A stretch of 48,591 nt of DNA. It comes from an uncultured bacterium. GTDB taxonomy: Bacteria > Pseudomonadota > Gammaproteobacteria > Burkholderiales > Burkholderiaceae_E. Location of the stretch: the NCBI GenBank assembly GCA_903907905.1, contig CAIVPX010000104.1:1-48591 (forward strand), read 5' to 3'. Below the pieces are notes generated by a model that was not told the origin of the DNA, did no database searches, and saw only the letters and a list, made by a program, of their open reading frames with translations. Numbering within the stretch: position 1 is the stretch's first letter; every line of letters starts with the position of its first letter. Below, piece by piece: positions 8,480 through 16,054 of this stretch. Made by a program: the position numbers and the translations under genes.

Positions 8480-8863
8480 TCAGTCGGGAAGCTTGATCAC
8501 GCTGACATGTGCAGCGACCACGCGCCATCCTTGCTGCATGCGCACCCATGTTTGGCTTTGCCGTCCCACCTTGGTGGGGTCGTCACGCTGAAACTCGACC
8601 ATGGCGGTGGCGAAGTCGTTGCCGTAGGTCGTGATCACGGTGTTGGCGGTGGTGCGGGCCAGACCAACCGGCGAGCGGCCGCTGCGAAACGCCCGGATGG
8701 CCTCGATGCCCCGGAGATTTTCAGCAGCGCCATATCGAACCGTATAGGGGGAGTCCCAAAAGAGTTCGTCGAGGACCTCGACCTTGTTGTGGATCAGTGC
8801 GTCCTCGTAGCGGGCGAACACGGCGGTGACCTCGGCGAGCACCTCGGGTCGATTGATTTCCAT
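8480..8863 (-). CDS. hpxZ: AtzH/HpxZ-like protein (NTF2-like fold)
   Basis: A 127-residue cytosolic protein of the AtzH-like/HpxZ family (formerly DUF3225). The recognisable stretches are [20 protein letters not shown], the central [20 protein letters not shown] and the C-terminal [19 protein letters not shown] strand pair of the NTF2-like fold. In Pseudomonas sp. ADP, AtzH acts on 1,3-dicarboxyurea, the product of AtzE. In Klebsiella, HpxZ belongs to the oxalurate branch of purine degradation. It is the last gene of a three-gene operon, 17 bases after the amidase gene. The order G-E-H (X-Y-Z) is the same as in those clusters. Confidence 0.85.
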   Translation of the reverse strand: MEINRPEVLAEVTAVFARYEDALIHNKVEVLDELFWDSPYTVRYGAAENLRGIEAIRAFRSGRSPVGLARTTANTVITTYGNDFATAMVEFQRDDPTKVGRQSQTWVRMQQGWRVVAAHVSVIKLPD

Positions 8864-8880
8864 GAAAACTCCGTTCAGAT

Positions 8881-10296
8881 TCAGAGTGCCGCGATCGGGG
8901 CCGCGACGATGCCTTGCGCCTCAAGGTGGGCAGCCACCCGGAGGACTTGGTCTTCACGCCAGGGAGCGGCGATGATCTGCACGCCGATCGGCAGACCCGC
9001 CTGCCCCGCAGCGGGCCAGACCGGCACTGTACAGACAGGAAGCCCGATGCACGAAATCGGCTGGGTCAGCATGCCGGTGTTGGGCCGTGCGGGCAGCGTC
9101 CGGCCATTGACGTCCATGGTGTCGGCGCCGACGAGGGTCGCTGGGCCCGGCGTGGCGGCCGCCAGCAGCACATCGACATCACCGAAGACTCGGGCGACTT
9201 CTCGGGCAAACCAATGCCGCATGCGGCGTGCCTGATAGATCCAGCTGGCGGGCAGCAGCGTGCCGGCCAAGAACCGGTCGCGCGAGAGTGGCTCGAAGTC
9301 GGCCGCGCGACGACGCAGGTCGTCCAGATGCAGGGCTGCGCCCTCGGCGGTGGTGATGAGGAAGGCCGCCGCGCGCGCGCGCTCCACCTCGGGCAATTCC
9401 ACTCGGGTGACGGTCCCGAGCGCCGCCGCGACCTGTAGTACGGCCTCGCGCGCCTGCAGTCCGGCGTTGTCTTGGAAATAGCCATCGAGGATGCCGATGC
9501 GAAGACCGCGGATGCCAAGACTCAGCAGTGGGCTGACCGGCTGGGGGGGGGCCCGGCGGCAGGCTGCGTCGCCAGGATGATGCCCCTGCATGGCATCGTA
9601 GGCGAGCGCCAGGTCGCCCGTGCTTCGGGCCAGCGGACCCAGCACGTCGATGCTGTCCACGAAGGGGTAGCTACCGGTACGGGGCAGTCGGCCGTAGGTG
9701 GGTTTCAGGCCGAACACGCCGCAAAGTGAGGCCGGGACTCGGATGGAGCCGTTGGTATCGGAGCCCAGCGTGAGCGGTACCTGGCCCGCTGCCACGGCAG
9801 CACCCGACCCACCCGATGAGCCTCCGGCGATGCGCTCGAGGTCGTGCGGATTACGGGTGGGGCCGTAGTGGGTGTTCTCGGTGGTGAAGCCGTAGGCGTA
9901 TTCATCCATGTTGAGCGCGCCCACCAGAATGGCGCCGGCCGCCTCGAGCCGTTCCACGAGCACGGCATCGTGTCGGGCGGCCTCGCGATCGAGTTCGATG
10001 GTTGATCCTGCCCGCGTGCGCAGCCCCGCGATGTCGAACAGGTTCTTCACCGCGAAGGGCACGCCATGAAGCGGTGGTAGCCGGTCGGGGGAGGGCGTGC
10101 TCTGTCGTAGCGCGTCGAGTGTGGCCGCCCGCAGGAGGGCCCGCTCCGCCAGCACATCGGTGAAGGCGTTGATCCGGCTGTCGGTCTGGGCGATGCGCTC
10201 GATGCTTCGCTCGACCAGATCGGTCGCGCGGACCTCTCCTTCGCGAGCGGCGCGGGCCATCTCGCCCGCCCTGCAGTCAATCCAGGTCGTGCTCAT
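8881..10296 (-). CDS. atzE: AtzE/HpxY-family amidase (amidase-signature hydrolase)
   Basis: A 471-residue amidase-signature enzyme, cytosolic. The catalytic Lys is K84 (in GVPFAVKN), the cis-Ser lies in [14 protein letters not shown] (S160/S161), and the acyl-forming Ser is S184 in [33 protein letters not shown] is typical of the GatA/AtzE branch. AtzE deaminates 1-carboxybiuret in cyanuric-acid breakdown, and its homologue HpxY belongs to oxalurate use in Klebsiella. AtzE needs the small GatC-like AtzG for stability, and that gene overlaps its start by 4 bases (ATGA). The operon lacks the ring-opening hydrolase (AtzD) and allophanate hydrolase (AtzF), so the substrate here is open; the hpx-type role seems at least as likely as the atz-type. 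Confidence 0.88.
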   Translation of the reverse strand: MSTTWIDCRAGEMARAAREGEVRATDLVERSIERIAQTDSRINAFTDVLAERALLRAATLDALRQSTPSPDRLPPLHGVPFAVKNLFDIAGLRTRAGSTIELDREAARHDAVLVERLEAAGAILVGALNMDEYAYGFTTENTHYGPTRNPHDLERIAGGSSGGSGAAVAAGQVPLTLGSDTNGSIRVPASLCGVFGLKPTYGRLPRTGSYPFVDSIDVLGPLARSTGDLALAYDAMQGHHPGDAACRRAPPQPVSPLLSLGIRGLRIGILDGYFQDNAGLQAREAVLQVAAALGTVTRVELPEVERARAAAFLITTAEGAALHLDDLRRRAADFEPLSRDRFLAGTLLPASWIYQARRMRHWFAREVARVFGDVDVLLAAATPGPATLVGADTMDVNGRTLPARPNTGMLTQPISCIGLPVCTVPVWPAAGQAGLPIGVQIIAAPWREDQVLRVAAHLEAQGIVAAPIAAL

Positions 10297-10508
10297 GATG
10301 TGACGCCTTCCGAGCCCTCTGGTGTGACCGGCACGAAGACGATGGCGGGCTCGTCCGCCAGCGAAAAGGTGTGGCCCGCGATCTGCTCGGCAAAGGACGC
10401 AGCGAGACCGAAGTAGAGCAGGACGCCCGGCCGGTGCTCGGGGGCGATTTCAAGACCTTGCGCGGCGGCGCTGGCATCGACCAGCGCTTCAATCAGGGTA
10501 GAGTGCAT
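10293..10508 (-). CDS. atzG: AtzG/HpxX-like small subunit (GatC-related)
   Basis: A 71-residue protein matching the AtzG-like family (DUF4089) in length, in the two-helix pattern and in the LLYFGLAASFAEQIAGHTF core with a closing PAIVFVPVTP. AtzG wraps round AtzE much as GatC does round GatA and is needed for a soluble amidase. GGAGGA (10512-10517) lies 3 bases before the ATG. Its stop codon overlaps the atzE start in an ATGA, as expected for coupled synthesis of two subunits. It is the first gene of the atzG-atzE-hpxZ operon. Confidence 0.85.
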   Translation of the reverse strand: MHSTLIEALVDASAAAQGLEIAPEHRPGVLLYFGLAASFAEQIAGHTFSLADEPAIVFVPVTPEGSEGVTS

Positions 10509-10549
10509 GCGTCCTCCAGGGTGAGCGCATCAAGCACGGTGCGTGCCAT

Positions 10550-10582
10550 GTTGGCTGGCCAACTCGGGGGGCGTTTCGCCCC
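10550..10582. promoter_or_regulatory. Two inverted repeats in the atzG / Tsx-like divergent gap
   Basis: GTTGGC-TG-GCCAAC (10550-10563) is a perfect 6-bp dyad about 42 bases upstream of atzG. GGGGCG-TTT-CGCCCC (10568-10582) follows five bases further on. Both lie between atzG and the candidate promoter of the channel gene. The first is a reasonable operator for a dimeric regulator; the second may be only a GC-rich hairpin. No regulator gene is nearby. Confidence 0.35.
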
Positions 10583-10596
10583 AGATTCGAGCATCA

Positions 10597-10624
10597 TTGC
10601 ACCTGTTAAGACCGCGGTTATTGT
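10597..10624 (+). promoter_or_regulatory. Candidate sigma-70 promoter of the Tsx-like channel gene
   Basis: TTGCAC (10597-10602), a 16-base spacer and TATTGT (10619-10624) match the -35 and -10 elements at four of six positions each. Transcription would begin near 10631, leaving a leader of about 120 bases before the GTG start. Confidence 0.35.
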
Positions 10625-10753
10625 CGATGTCCGCGTTTCGGGGCTCGAATCGGGTGGTCCAGGATTTGCCAAGTGTTCGCCGCGAGCAACCCTCCTCGTA
10701 TCGAAGTTGATCTCTCCTTCCCCCCCCTTGACCCCTTTTTGCGGAGCTGTCCC

Positions 10754-11602
10754 GTGTTCAAAAAATCTGTCCTGACTGCCGCTGTGCTGGCGTCCATGCT
10801 GAGTGTGTCGGCCCAGGCTGCAGACTGGAGCGATACCTCGATGGGTCTCAAGTACGGCACCAAGTTCGCCGAGCCCTTCAACAGCAAGGACATCGCCAAG
10901 ACTGTTGCCAGCTTCACGCACGTCAGTGGCTACAAGTACGGCAGCAACTTCTTCACCATCGATTACCTGATGTCGAGCAAGGACGATCCTGCTTTCGTTG
11001 GCGCCACCAGCGGCGCGCGCGAGTTTTACGCCATTTATCGCCATACGCTGGATATCGGTACGGTGTCAGGCTCAAGCTTCAAGTTCGGACCGGTCAAAGG
11101 CTTGGGCTTTACGGCAGGCTTCGATGTCAATACCAAAGACGACGCGGGCTACAACTCGAAGAAGCAGATGCTGGTGGCGGGCCCCACCCTCAAGTTTGAT
11201 GTGCCGGGCTTTCTTGATGTGAGCCTGCTGCAACTGTGGGAAAGCAATGCGCCTTACAGCACCTACACCAACTCGGGTGTGGCGCGCTACAGCTACGACG
11301 CGCACCCGATGATCAGCGCGGCCTGGGGCACGCCGGTGGCGGGCTTCTGGTTCAAGGGCGTGGCCAACTTCATCGCCTCCAAAGGCAAGAACGAGTTCGG
11401 TGGCGCGACCAAGGCCGAGACCTTCATCGATCTGGCCTTGATGTACGACCTCAGTGGTCCGATCGGTGCTCCGAAGAACGCCTTCCAGGTGGGCTTGGGC
11501 TACAACTGGTGGAAGAACAAGTTCGGCAATGACGCCAACGGTGCGGCCGGCCGCGGCGCCTTTGCCAGAACGCCGACGATCCGCGCCGAATACCACTTCT
11601 GA
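10754..11602 (+). CDS. Tsx-like nucleoside-binding outer membrane protein
   Basis: A 282-residue outer-membrane beta-barrel. A signal peptide spans about residues 1-22 (FKKSVLTAAVLASMLSVSAQA, cut before ADW), followed by alternating amphipathic strands. The C-terminal residue is phenylalanine in RAEYHF, the outer-membrane assembly signal. The strand pattern and motifs such as SGYKYGSNFFTIDYLMSS and GLGYNWWKNKF fit the Tsx/nucleoside-binding channel family, in which Escherichia coli Tsx admits nucleosides. GTG 10754 is chosen because it directly starts the signal peptide; the frame is open further upstream. It is divergent from the atzG-atzE-hpxZ operon, which would make sense if both serve uptake and breakdown of purine-derived compounds (inference). 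Confidence 0.72.
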   Translation: MFKKSVLTAAVLASMLSVSAQAADWSDTSMGLKYGTKFAEPFNSKDIAKTVASFTHVSGYKYGSNFFTIDYLMSSKDDPAFVGATSGAREFYAIYRHTLDIGTVSGSSFKFGPVKGLGFTAGFDVNTKDDAGYNSKKQMLVAGPTLKFDVPGFLDVSLLQLWESNAPYSTYTNSGVARYSYDAHPMISAAWGTPVAGFWFKGVANFIASKGKNEFGGATKAETFIDLALMYDLSGPIGAPKNAFQVGLGYNWWKNKFGNDANGAAGRGAFARTPTIRAEYHF

Positions 11603-11615
11603 GCGGATCCTGACC

Positions 11616-11642
11616 CGGATGGCGCCTTGAGGGCGCCGTCCG
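11616..11642. terminator. Hairpin between convergent channel and dioxygenase genes
   Basis: CGGATGGCGCC (11616-11626), loop TTGAG, GGCGCCGTCCG (11632-11642). The eleven pairs include one G-U. It sits in the 104-base gap between two convergent genes, a usual place for a two-way terminator, but no T run follows on either strand, so its strength is uncertain. Confidence 0.4.
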
Positions 11643-11706
11643 TCGGTTCATGTGCCGGGCGCGGCGGGCAGGATGCTGCCTTACCGAGCCGCGCCTGGAT
11701 GCGCCA

Positions 11707-12609
11707 TCACGCCATCTCGAGCGTGCGCTGCCTGAAGCGGGCGTCGAACACCTTGTCGGCGAGCACCTGGCAGCGCTTCATCAGTCTGGGCTCGTCGGGG
11801 CGATAGTCGGGCACGGCATAGTGCCAGGTGCCCAGGTGGTCCCAGATGAGCAGATCGCCCAGCGTCCAGCGGTGCGTGTAACGAAAGCGTGGCTGCAGCA
11901 CATGCTCGAAGAGTTGCGCCAGCAGGTCGTCGCTTTCCGAGGGCGATACGCCGTCGATCCGCTCGGTGAAGCCAGGGTTGACGTAGATGACCCGCTTGCC
12001 GGTGATCGGGTGCGTGAGGAACACGGGGTGCTGCACGGGCGGGCGGGCCTTGCGCTGCTCGGCGGTAAGCGGGGGGCGGGTCGAGCCCTTGTCGCGGCGC
12101 ATATGCTCCCAGTAAAAATTCAGATCGTGCGTGGCGGTGGCCCCCTCGAGCCGTTGGATCAGGTCGACGGGCAGCTCCGCGTAGGCGGCCTGCGTGCTGG
12201 CAAATTCGGTGGCCCCCAGGGTGACGCCGTCACGCACCGGTACGCGATGGGCGACCAGCACGTTCACGAAGCCCACCAGCGTGTTGTAGGTCATGTCGGT
12301 GTGCCACTCCTGGCCCGCGTCGGGCAGGCCGATCTGACGATCACCGTCCTTGACGTTGGATAGGATGGACACCTCGGGCATGCCGGGTTCGTGATAAGGC
12401 GAGCCTTTGACCACCTGCAGCGAGCCGAAGCGTTCGGAAAACTGTTTGAGTTCGGGCGCGTCGATCATCTGCTGGGGAAAGCGCAGTACCCCGCGTTCAC
12501 CCAGCGCCCGAAAAATCGTTGCGAAGTCGCCGTCGGAGAGGGGTTGGGACAGATCGACGCCGGTGACTGTGGCGCCCAGCAGGCCGTCGTGAGGGGTGAC
12601 CCGGATCAT
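11707..12609 (-). CDS. TauD/TfdA-family Fe(II)/2-oxoglutarate dioxygenase
   Basis: A 300-residue cytosolic oxygenase that would hydroxylate an organic acid while decarboxylating 2-oxoglutarate. The iron facial triad is visible as H103-x-D105 (in GQEWHTDMTYN) and H263 (in WDHLGTWHYAVPDY). The 2-oxoglutarate-binding arginine falls in the following DEPRLMKR. ATG 12609 is used because it overlaps the stop of the FAH gene in an ATGA; the frame continues upstream without ribosome signal. It is the last gene of the operon Bug receptor - FAH hydrolase - TauD (14649 to 11707). Known family substrates include taurine, 2,4-D and alkyl sulfates; the FAH partner argues for a carbon-ring or beta-diketone-like acid rather than a sulfonate (inference). 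Confidence 0.88.
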   Translation of the reverse strand: MIRVTPHDGLLGATVTGVDLSQPLSDGDFATIFRALGERGVLRFPQQMIDAPELKQFSERFGSLQVVKGSPYHEPGMPEVSILSNVKDGDRQIGLPDAGQEWHTDMTYNTLVGFVNVLVAHRVPVRDGVTLGATEFASTQAAYAELPVDLIQRLEGATATHDLNFYWEHMRRDKGSTRPPLTAEQRKARPPVQHPVFLTHPITGKRVIYVNPGFTERIDGVSPSESDDLLAQLFEHVLQPRFRYTHRWTLGDLLIWDHLGTWHYAVPDYRPDEPRLMKRCQVLADKVFDARFRQRTLEMA

Positions 12610-13619
12610 GCCTTTCTCCAGGGCTGAGTCGGCGGGGTGCCGATGCGGTTGATGAGTGAGCCGATCTTCGAGATGCGCAGTTCGACCCAATCGCCCGGTT
12701 TGAGGTGGTGATCGAGATCCATCGCCGAGCCGCCGGCATAGCAACCGGCGCTGATGACCTGGCCCGGGTGAACCGTCTGACCCATCGACAGGTAGGCAAG
12801 CATCTCGGGGAAGGTCCAGACCATGCCACTGCCGTCAGACCCCGACAGTTGCTGGCCGTTGACATGCAGCGACAGGTGCAGGCCGCGCGGATCGCCGATC
12901 TCGTCTCGCGTGACGATCCAGGGGCCCATGACGTTGCCGGTATCGAAGTCCTTGCCCTTGGAGGGACCGCGCCCGGTCTTCATCTCCTCGCGCTGGATGT
13001 CACGCACGCTGGCGTCGTTGACGATGGTGTAACCGGCGATGGCCCGTTCGGCCGTTTCCGCGTTGAGATTCTTGCCGCCGGTGCCGACGATGCAGACGAG
13101 TTCGCATTCGACGTCGAGTTCGGTGGCGTAGGGCGGAAACTCGAGCGTGACACCCGGCCCGACGTAGGAGTCGGGGTTGCCCTTCCAGTAGGGCTTGACG
13201 CCGCTTTCCTCGGGAGCGCGGCTCAGATTGAAGCCGTGCGCCGCGCCGGTGGCCGTGTGCGCCGGCCACACACTGAAGTTGGCCACGCCCGGGGGGCGCG
13301 GAACCGGCGCCAGCAGGGTGATGTCGGATTCGGCGTAGATCAGACGCTGGCCGTCGGCGCGGTGCGCTTGACCGCGGCCGGCGAGCGCGTCGATGGCTTC
13401 CTCAATCCACGCCAGCGCGGTATCGCCCGAGCCGAGCAGCGTGATCATGTCGGCGGGCACTTCGGCCGCGCCCACGCGCTCGGCGGCCGCACGCGGCAGC
13501 CTGTGCTCGTGCAGGGCGATCCGGGCTGCGGTGGCGTCGATGACGCCCAGCGGATGTTGGACACCAATACGCCGGATGGGCCCGAGGGGCGTGCTGACCG
13601 TGAAGGTTCCGAGTTTCAT
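12606..13619 (-). CDS. Fumarylacetoacetate hydrolase (FAH) family protein
   Basis: A 337-residue FAH-fold enzyme, a magnesium-dependent hydrolase, decarboxylase or isomerase of 2-oxo or beta-diketo acids. The metal-binding acidic residues lie in ATELDVECELVCIVG. The family signature follows as GYTIVNDASVRDIQ and GKDFDTGNVMGPWIVTRDE. The C terminus KPGDWVELRISKIGSLINRIG is the standard FAH end. Unlike the second FAH protein of this window (44549-45502), it has an extended N-terminal domain with ANFSVWPAHTATGAAHGFNLS before the catalytic domain. It lies between a Bug receptor gene (25 bases upstream) and a TauD-type dioxygenase (4-base overlap), so oxidation and C-C cleavage of one imported acid is the likely joint role. 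Confidence 0.88.
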   Translation of the reverse strand: MKLGTFTVSTPLGPIRRIGVQHPLGVIDATAARIALHEHRLPRAAAERVGAAEVPADMITLLGSGDTALAWIEEAIDALAGRGQAHRADGQRLIYAESDITLLAPVPRPPGVANFSVWPAHTATGAAHGFNLSRAPEESGVKPYWKGNPDSYVGPGVTLEFPPYATELDVECELVCIVGTGGKNLNAETAERAIAGYTIVNDASVRDIQREEMKTGRGPSKGKDFDTGNVMGPWIVTRDEIGDPRGLHLSLHVNGQQLSGSDGSGMVWTFPEMLAYLSMGQTVHPGQVISAGCYAGGSAMDLDHHLKPGDWVELRISKIGSLINRIGTPPTQPWRKA

Positions 13620-13644
13620 GGCGGTGCTGATCCTGATGGGTCGG

Positions 13645-14649
13645 CTATTCGGGCTTGATACCCGCGGCCCTGGCCACTTCGCGCCAGGTATTGGTGTCTT
13701 TCTCGATGAAAGTTCGGAAATCGGCGGCCGCCAGCGGCGCCGGTTGCAGGCCCGTGTCGATCAGTTTGTTCTGAATGTCAGCCTGCGCCAGCGCCTCCCG
13801 CAGCGCGCCGTACAGTCGATCGCGGATGGGCTCGGGCATCTGGGCCGGACCAAACAGGCCGAACCACGAGTTGGCGACGATGCCGGGCACTCCTTGCTCG
13901 ATGGCGGTGGGGACATCGGGCAGTTGGCGCTGGCGATCCTCGGAGGTGACGGCGATGGCGCGCAGTCGACCCGACTTGACGTGCGGCAGCACCGCCACCG
14001 TGTAGATCAGCATCGGCACATGCCCGGCGACCACATCGGACACAGCCTGCCCCTGATTGCTGTAAGGCACATGCAGAAACTGCGCACCGGTGCGCAGCGC
14101 AATGAGCTCGCCCGCCAGGTGGTTGGAGCCTCCGTGACCGCCCGAGGCGTAGCGCACGCCGCCGCTCACGGTTTTGGAGTACGCGATCAGTTCAGGCAGG
14201 GTTTTGGCCGGAATGGAGGGGTGCACGACGATGATATTGGTGGACGTGCAGGCGCGACCAATGTGGGTGAAGTCACGCAGGTTGTCATAGGGCATGGCCG
14301 TGCCACGAATGGCGGTGGCGATCGACATCGCCGAGACCGCCGACATGGCAATGGTGTAGCCGTCGGGCGGCGCACGCATCACCAGCTCGGCGCCGATCAC
14401 GCCTGCGGCGCCCACGCGATTTTCGACGATCACGTTCTGGCCCAGCGTCTGGGACATGTGCGAGGCCAGGTGGCGGGTCATGATGTCGGTGGCCGACCCG
14501 GCCGCGAAGGTGACGATCACCCGGATCGGACGCGACGGAAAGTCGGCTGGCCGGGTTTGTGCCAGAGCGCCTGAGCCTGGCCATCCCGCTGCGGCTGTGA
14601 GGCCGGCAAGCACAAACTGGCGCCGGCGTGGTGTCGGACGATGCGGCAT
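13645..14649 (-). CDS. Bug-family (TctC-like) periplasmic solute-binding protein
   Basis: A 334-residue tripartite tricarboxylate transporter receptor that captures a carboxylic acid in the periplasm. The leader carries a twin arginine-like RRRQFVLAG and ends GALAQ. The mature part has the Bug landmarks DFPSRPIRVIVTFAAGSATD, VIVENRVGAAGVIGAE, PPDGYTI and LPDVPTAIEQG. The ligand loop AAGSATD differs from the AAGGGTD-type loop of many homologues. It heads the operon with the FAH and TauD genes, the only Bug gene here tied directly to an oxidation pathway. It is divergent from another Bug gene across 193 bases. Confidence 0.92.
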   Translation of the reverse strand: MPHRPTPRRRQFVLAGLTAAAGWPGSGALAQTRPADFPSRPIRVIVTFAAGSATDIMTRHLASHMSQTLGQNVIVENRVGAAGVIGAELVMRAPPDGYTIAMSAVSAMSIATAIRGTAMPYDNLRDFTHIGRACTSTNIIVVHPSIPAKTLPELIAYSKTVSGGVRYASGGHGGSNHLAGELIALRTGAQFLHVPYSNQGQAVSDVVAGHVPMLIYTVAVLPHVKSGRLRAIAVTSEDRQRQLPDVPTAIEQGVPGIVANSWFGLFGPAQMPEPIRDRLYGALREALAQADIQNKLIDTGLQPAPLAAADFRTFIEKDTNTWREVARAAGIKPE

Positions 14650-14842
14650 GGTGTCTCCCCTTGGGTGAGTCGGCGCTCGAGCGCCTGTGATGGGTCTGTC
14701 CCGATTCTAATGGCGGGCCGTGAGGGCAACAACCGCGGCCCGGCAGATTCGGCACCGCTTCGCAGGGGCTTGTTTGCGCGGCAGGTAAGCGGGGCGCATG
14801 ATGACCAGCGGGGCACCCAAGACCCCGTCAAGGAGACGACTC

Positions 14843-15883
14843 ATGCTCGCTCACACGCTCACGCCGACCGCCGGCGACCGGCTGTTTGTCAGGCCGATGC
14901 GCCTTGCAGCTGCCGCGCTGTCCCTGCTCGCGCTGCTGTCCGCCGTGGTTCCGGATCCGGCGCAGGCGCAGCCTCAGTCGGGGGCCTGGCCCAGCCGCCC
15001 GGTGCGTCTGGTCTCGCCCTTTCCGCCCGGGGGAACCACCGATCAGATCGCCCGCCTGGTGCAGCCCGGTCTGTCGCAGGCGCTGGGCGTTCCGGTGGTG
15101 GTCGAGAACCGCGTGGGCGGTAATGGTTCGATCGGTACCGGGCTGGTGGCCAAGGCGGCGCCCGATGGCTATACCTTCGTGGTGGTGTTCGACACCCACG
15201 CCACCAACCCCAGCCTCATCCCCAACATGAGCTTTGACACTCGCGCCGAGTTGGCGCCGGTGATGCTGGTGGCGACGGGGGCCATGCTGCTGGCGGCACA
15301 CAAGTCACAGACCGACCGGGGCTTCCAGGATTTGATGCGCAGCGCCAAGGCCTCTGGCAAGGGCCTGCCCTATGGCACGATCGGCAGCGGCAGTCTGGCT
15401 CAGCTCGCAATGACCAGCCTGTCGGCCCAGCTCAACTTCCCCATGATTCATGTGCCCTACAAGGGCGGCGGACCACTCACCGCCGATGCCCTGGCCGGCC
15501 ACGTGCCCATTGCCATGGCCTCGATGGCCTTGCTGTCGCCCCATGTGAAGTCGGGCGCGCTGGTTCCCATCGCCGTCAGTTCCGCGCAGCGCGACCCGGT
15601 GCTGCCCGATGTGCCGACGCTGGCCGAGCAGGGGGCGACCGGGTTCGAGGCGCTGGTCTGGTGGGGCGTGTTCGCGCCGGCGAAGACGCCGGCCGAGATC
15701 ATCGCTCGGGTCCATCGCGAACTGTCGCTGGTGCTGTCGGAGCCCACCGTGCGCGATCGCCTGGCTGGGCAGGGCATGCATCTGAAACTCTCCCGTCCCG
15801 ATGAGTTGGCCGCGTTCCTGGACAACCAGATCGAGCGCTGGGGTCAGGTCATCAAGGCGTTCGGCATCCGCGCGGGCGACTGA
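14843..15883 (+). CDS. Bug-family periplasmic solute-binding protein
   Basis: A 346-residue Bug receptor. ATG 14843 is preceded by AAGGAG at a good distance; an upstream in-frame ATG exists but has no such site. The leader is long, with the hydrophobic core around MRLAAAALSLLALLSAVV ending DPAQAQ. The receptor core shows WPSRPVRLVSPFPPGGTTDQ, VVVENRVGGNGSIGTG, APDGYTF and LPDVPTLAEQG. No catabolic gene follows on the same strand; the next gene is the ABC-transporter receptor about 170 bases downstream. It is therefore an orphan whose ligand cannot be guessed from context. Confidence 0.92.
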   Translation: MLAHTLTPTAGDRLFVRPMRLAAAALSLLALLSAVVPDPAQAQPQSGAWPSRPVRLVSPFPPGGTTDQIARLVQPGLSQALGVPVVVENRVGGNGSIGTGLVAKAAPDGYTFVVVFDTHATNPSLIPNMSFDTRAELAPVMLVATGAMLLAAHKSQTDRGFQDLMRSAKASGKGLPYGTIGSGSLAQLAMTSLSAQLNFPMIHVPYKGGGPLTADALAGHVPIAMASMALLSPHVKSGALVPIAVSSAQRDPVLPDVPTLAEQGATGFEALVWWGVFAPAKTPAEIIARVHRELSLVLSEPTVRDRLAGQGMHLKLSRPDELAAFLDNQIERWGQVIKAFGIRAGD

Positions 15884-15965
15884 CGAAGGAGCCGAGCGGC
15901 CCAAGTCCCGAGCGGCCCGAGCCCCGGGCGGCGTGAGGCGAGCGTTTCATTGCGTGCGGCGCCGC

Positions 15966-15995
15966 TTGTCCGTCCTTGACGCGCCGGGCTAGACT
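15966..15995 (+). promoter_or_regulatory. Candidate promoter of the ABC-transporter/hydantoinase operon
   Basis: TTGTCC (15966-15971), an 18-base spacer and TAGACT (15990-15995). The match is moderate (four of six at -35, four of six at -10) and places the start near 16002, about 50 bases before the receptor gene ATG at 16055. Confidence 0.28.
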
Positions 15996-16054
15996 GATTC
16001 TCGTGGCGGCCCGTTCGGGCAGCGTCCAACATCATGCCGGGGAGGGCAGCTTCA

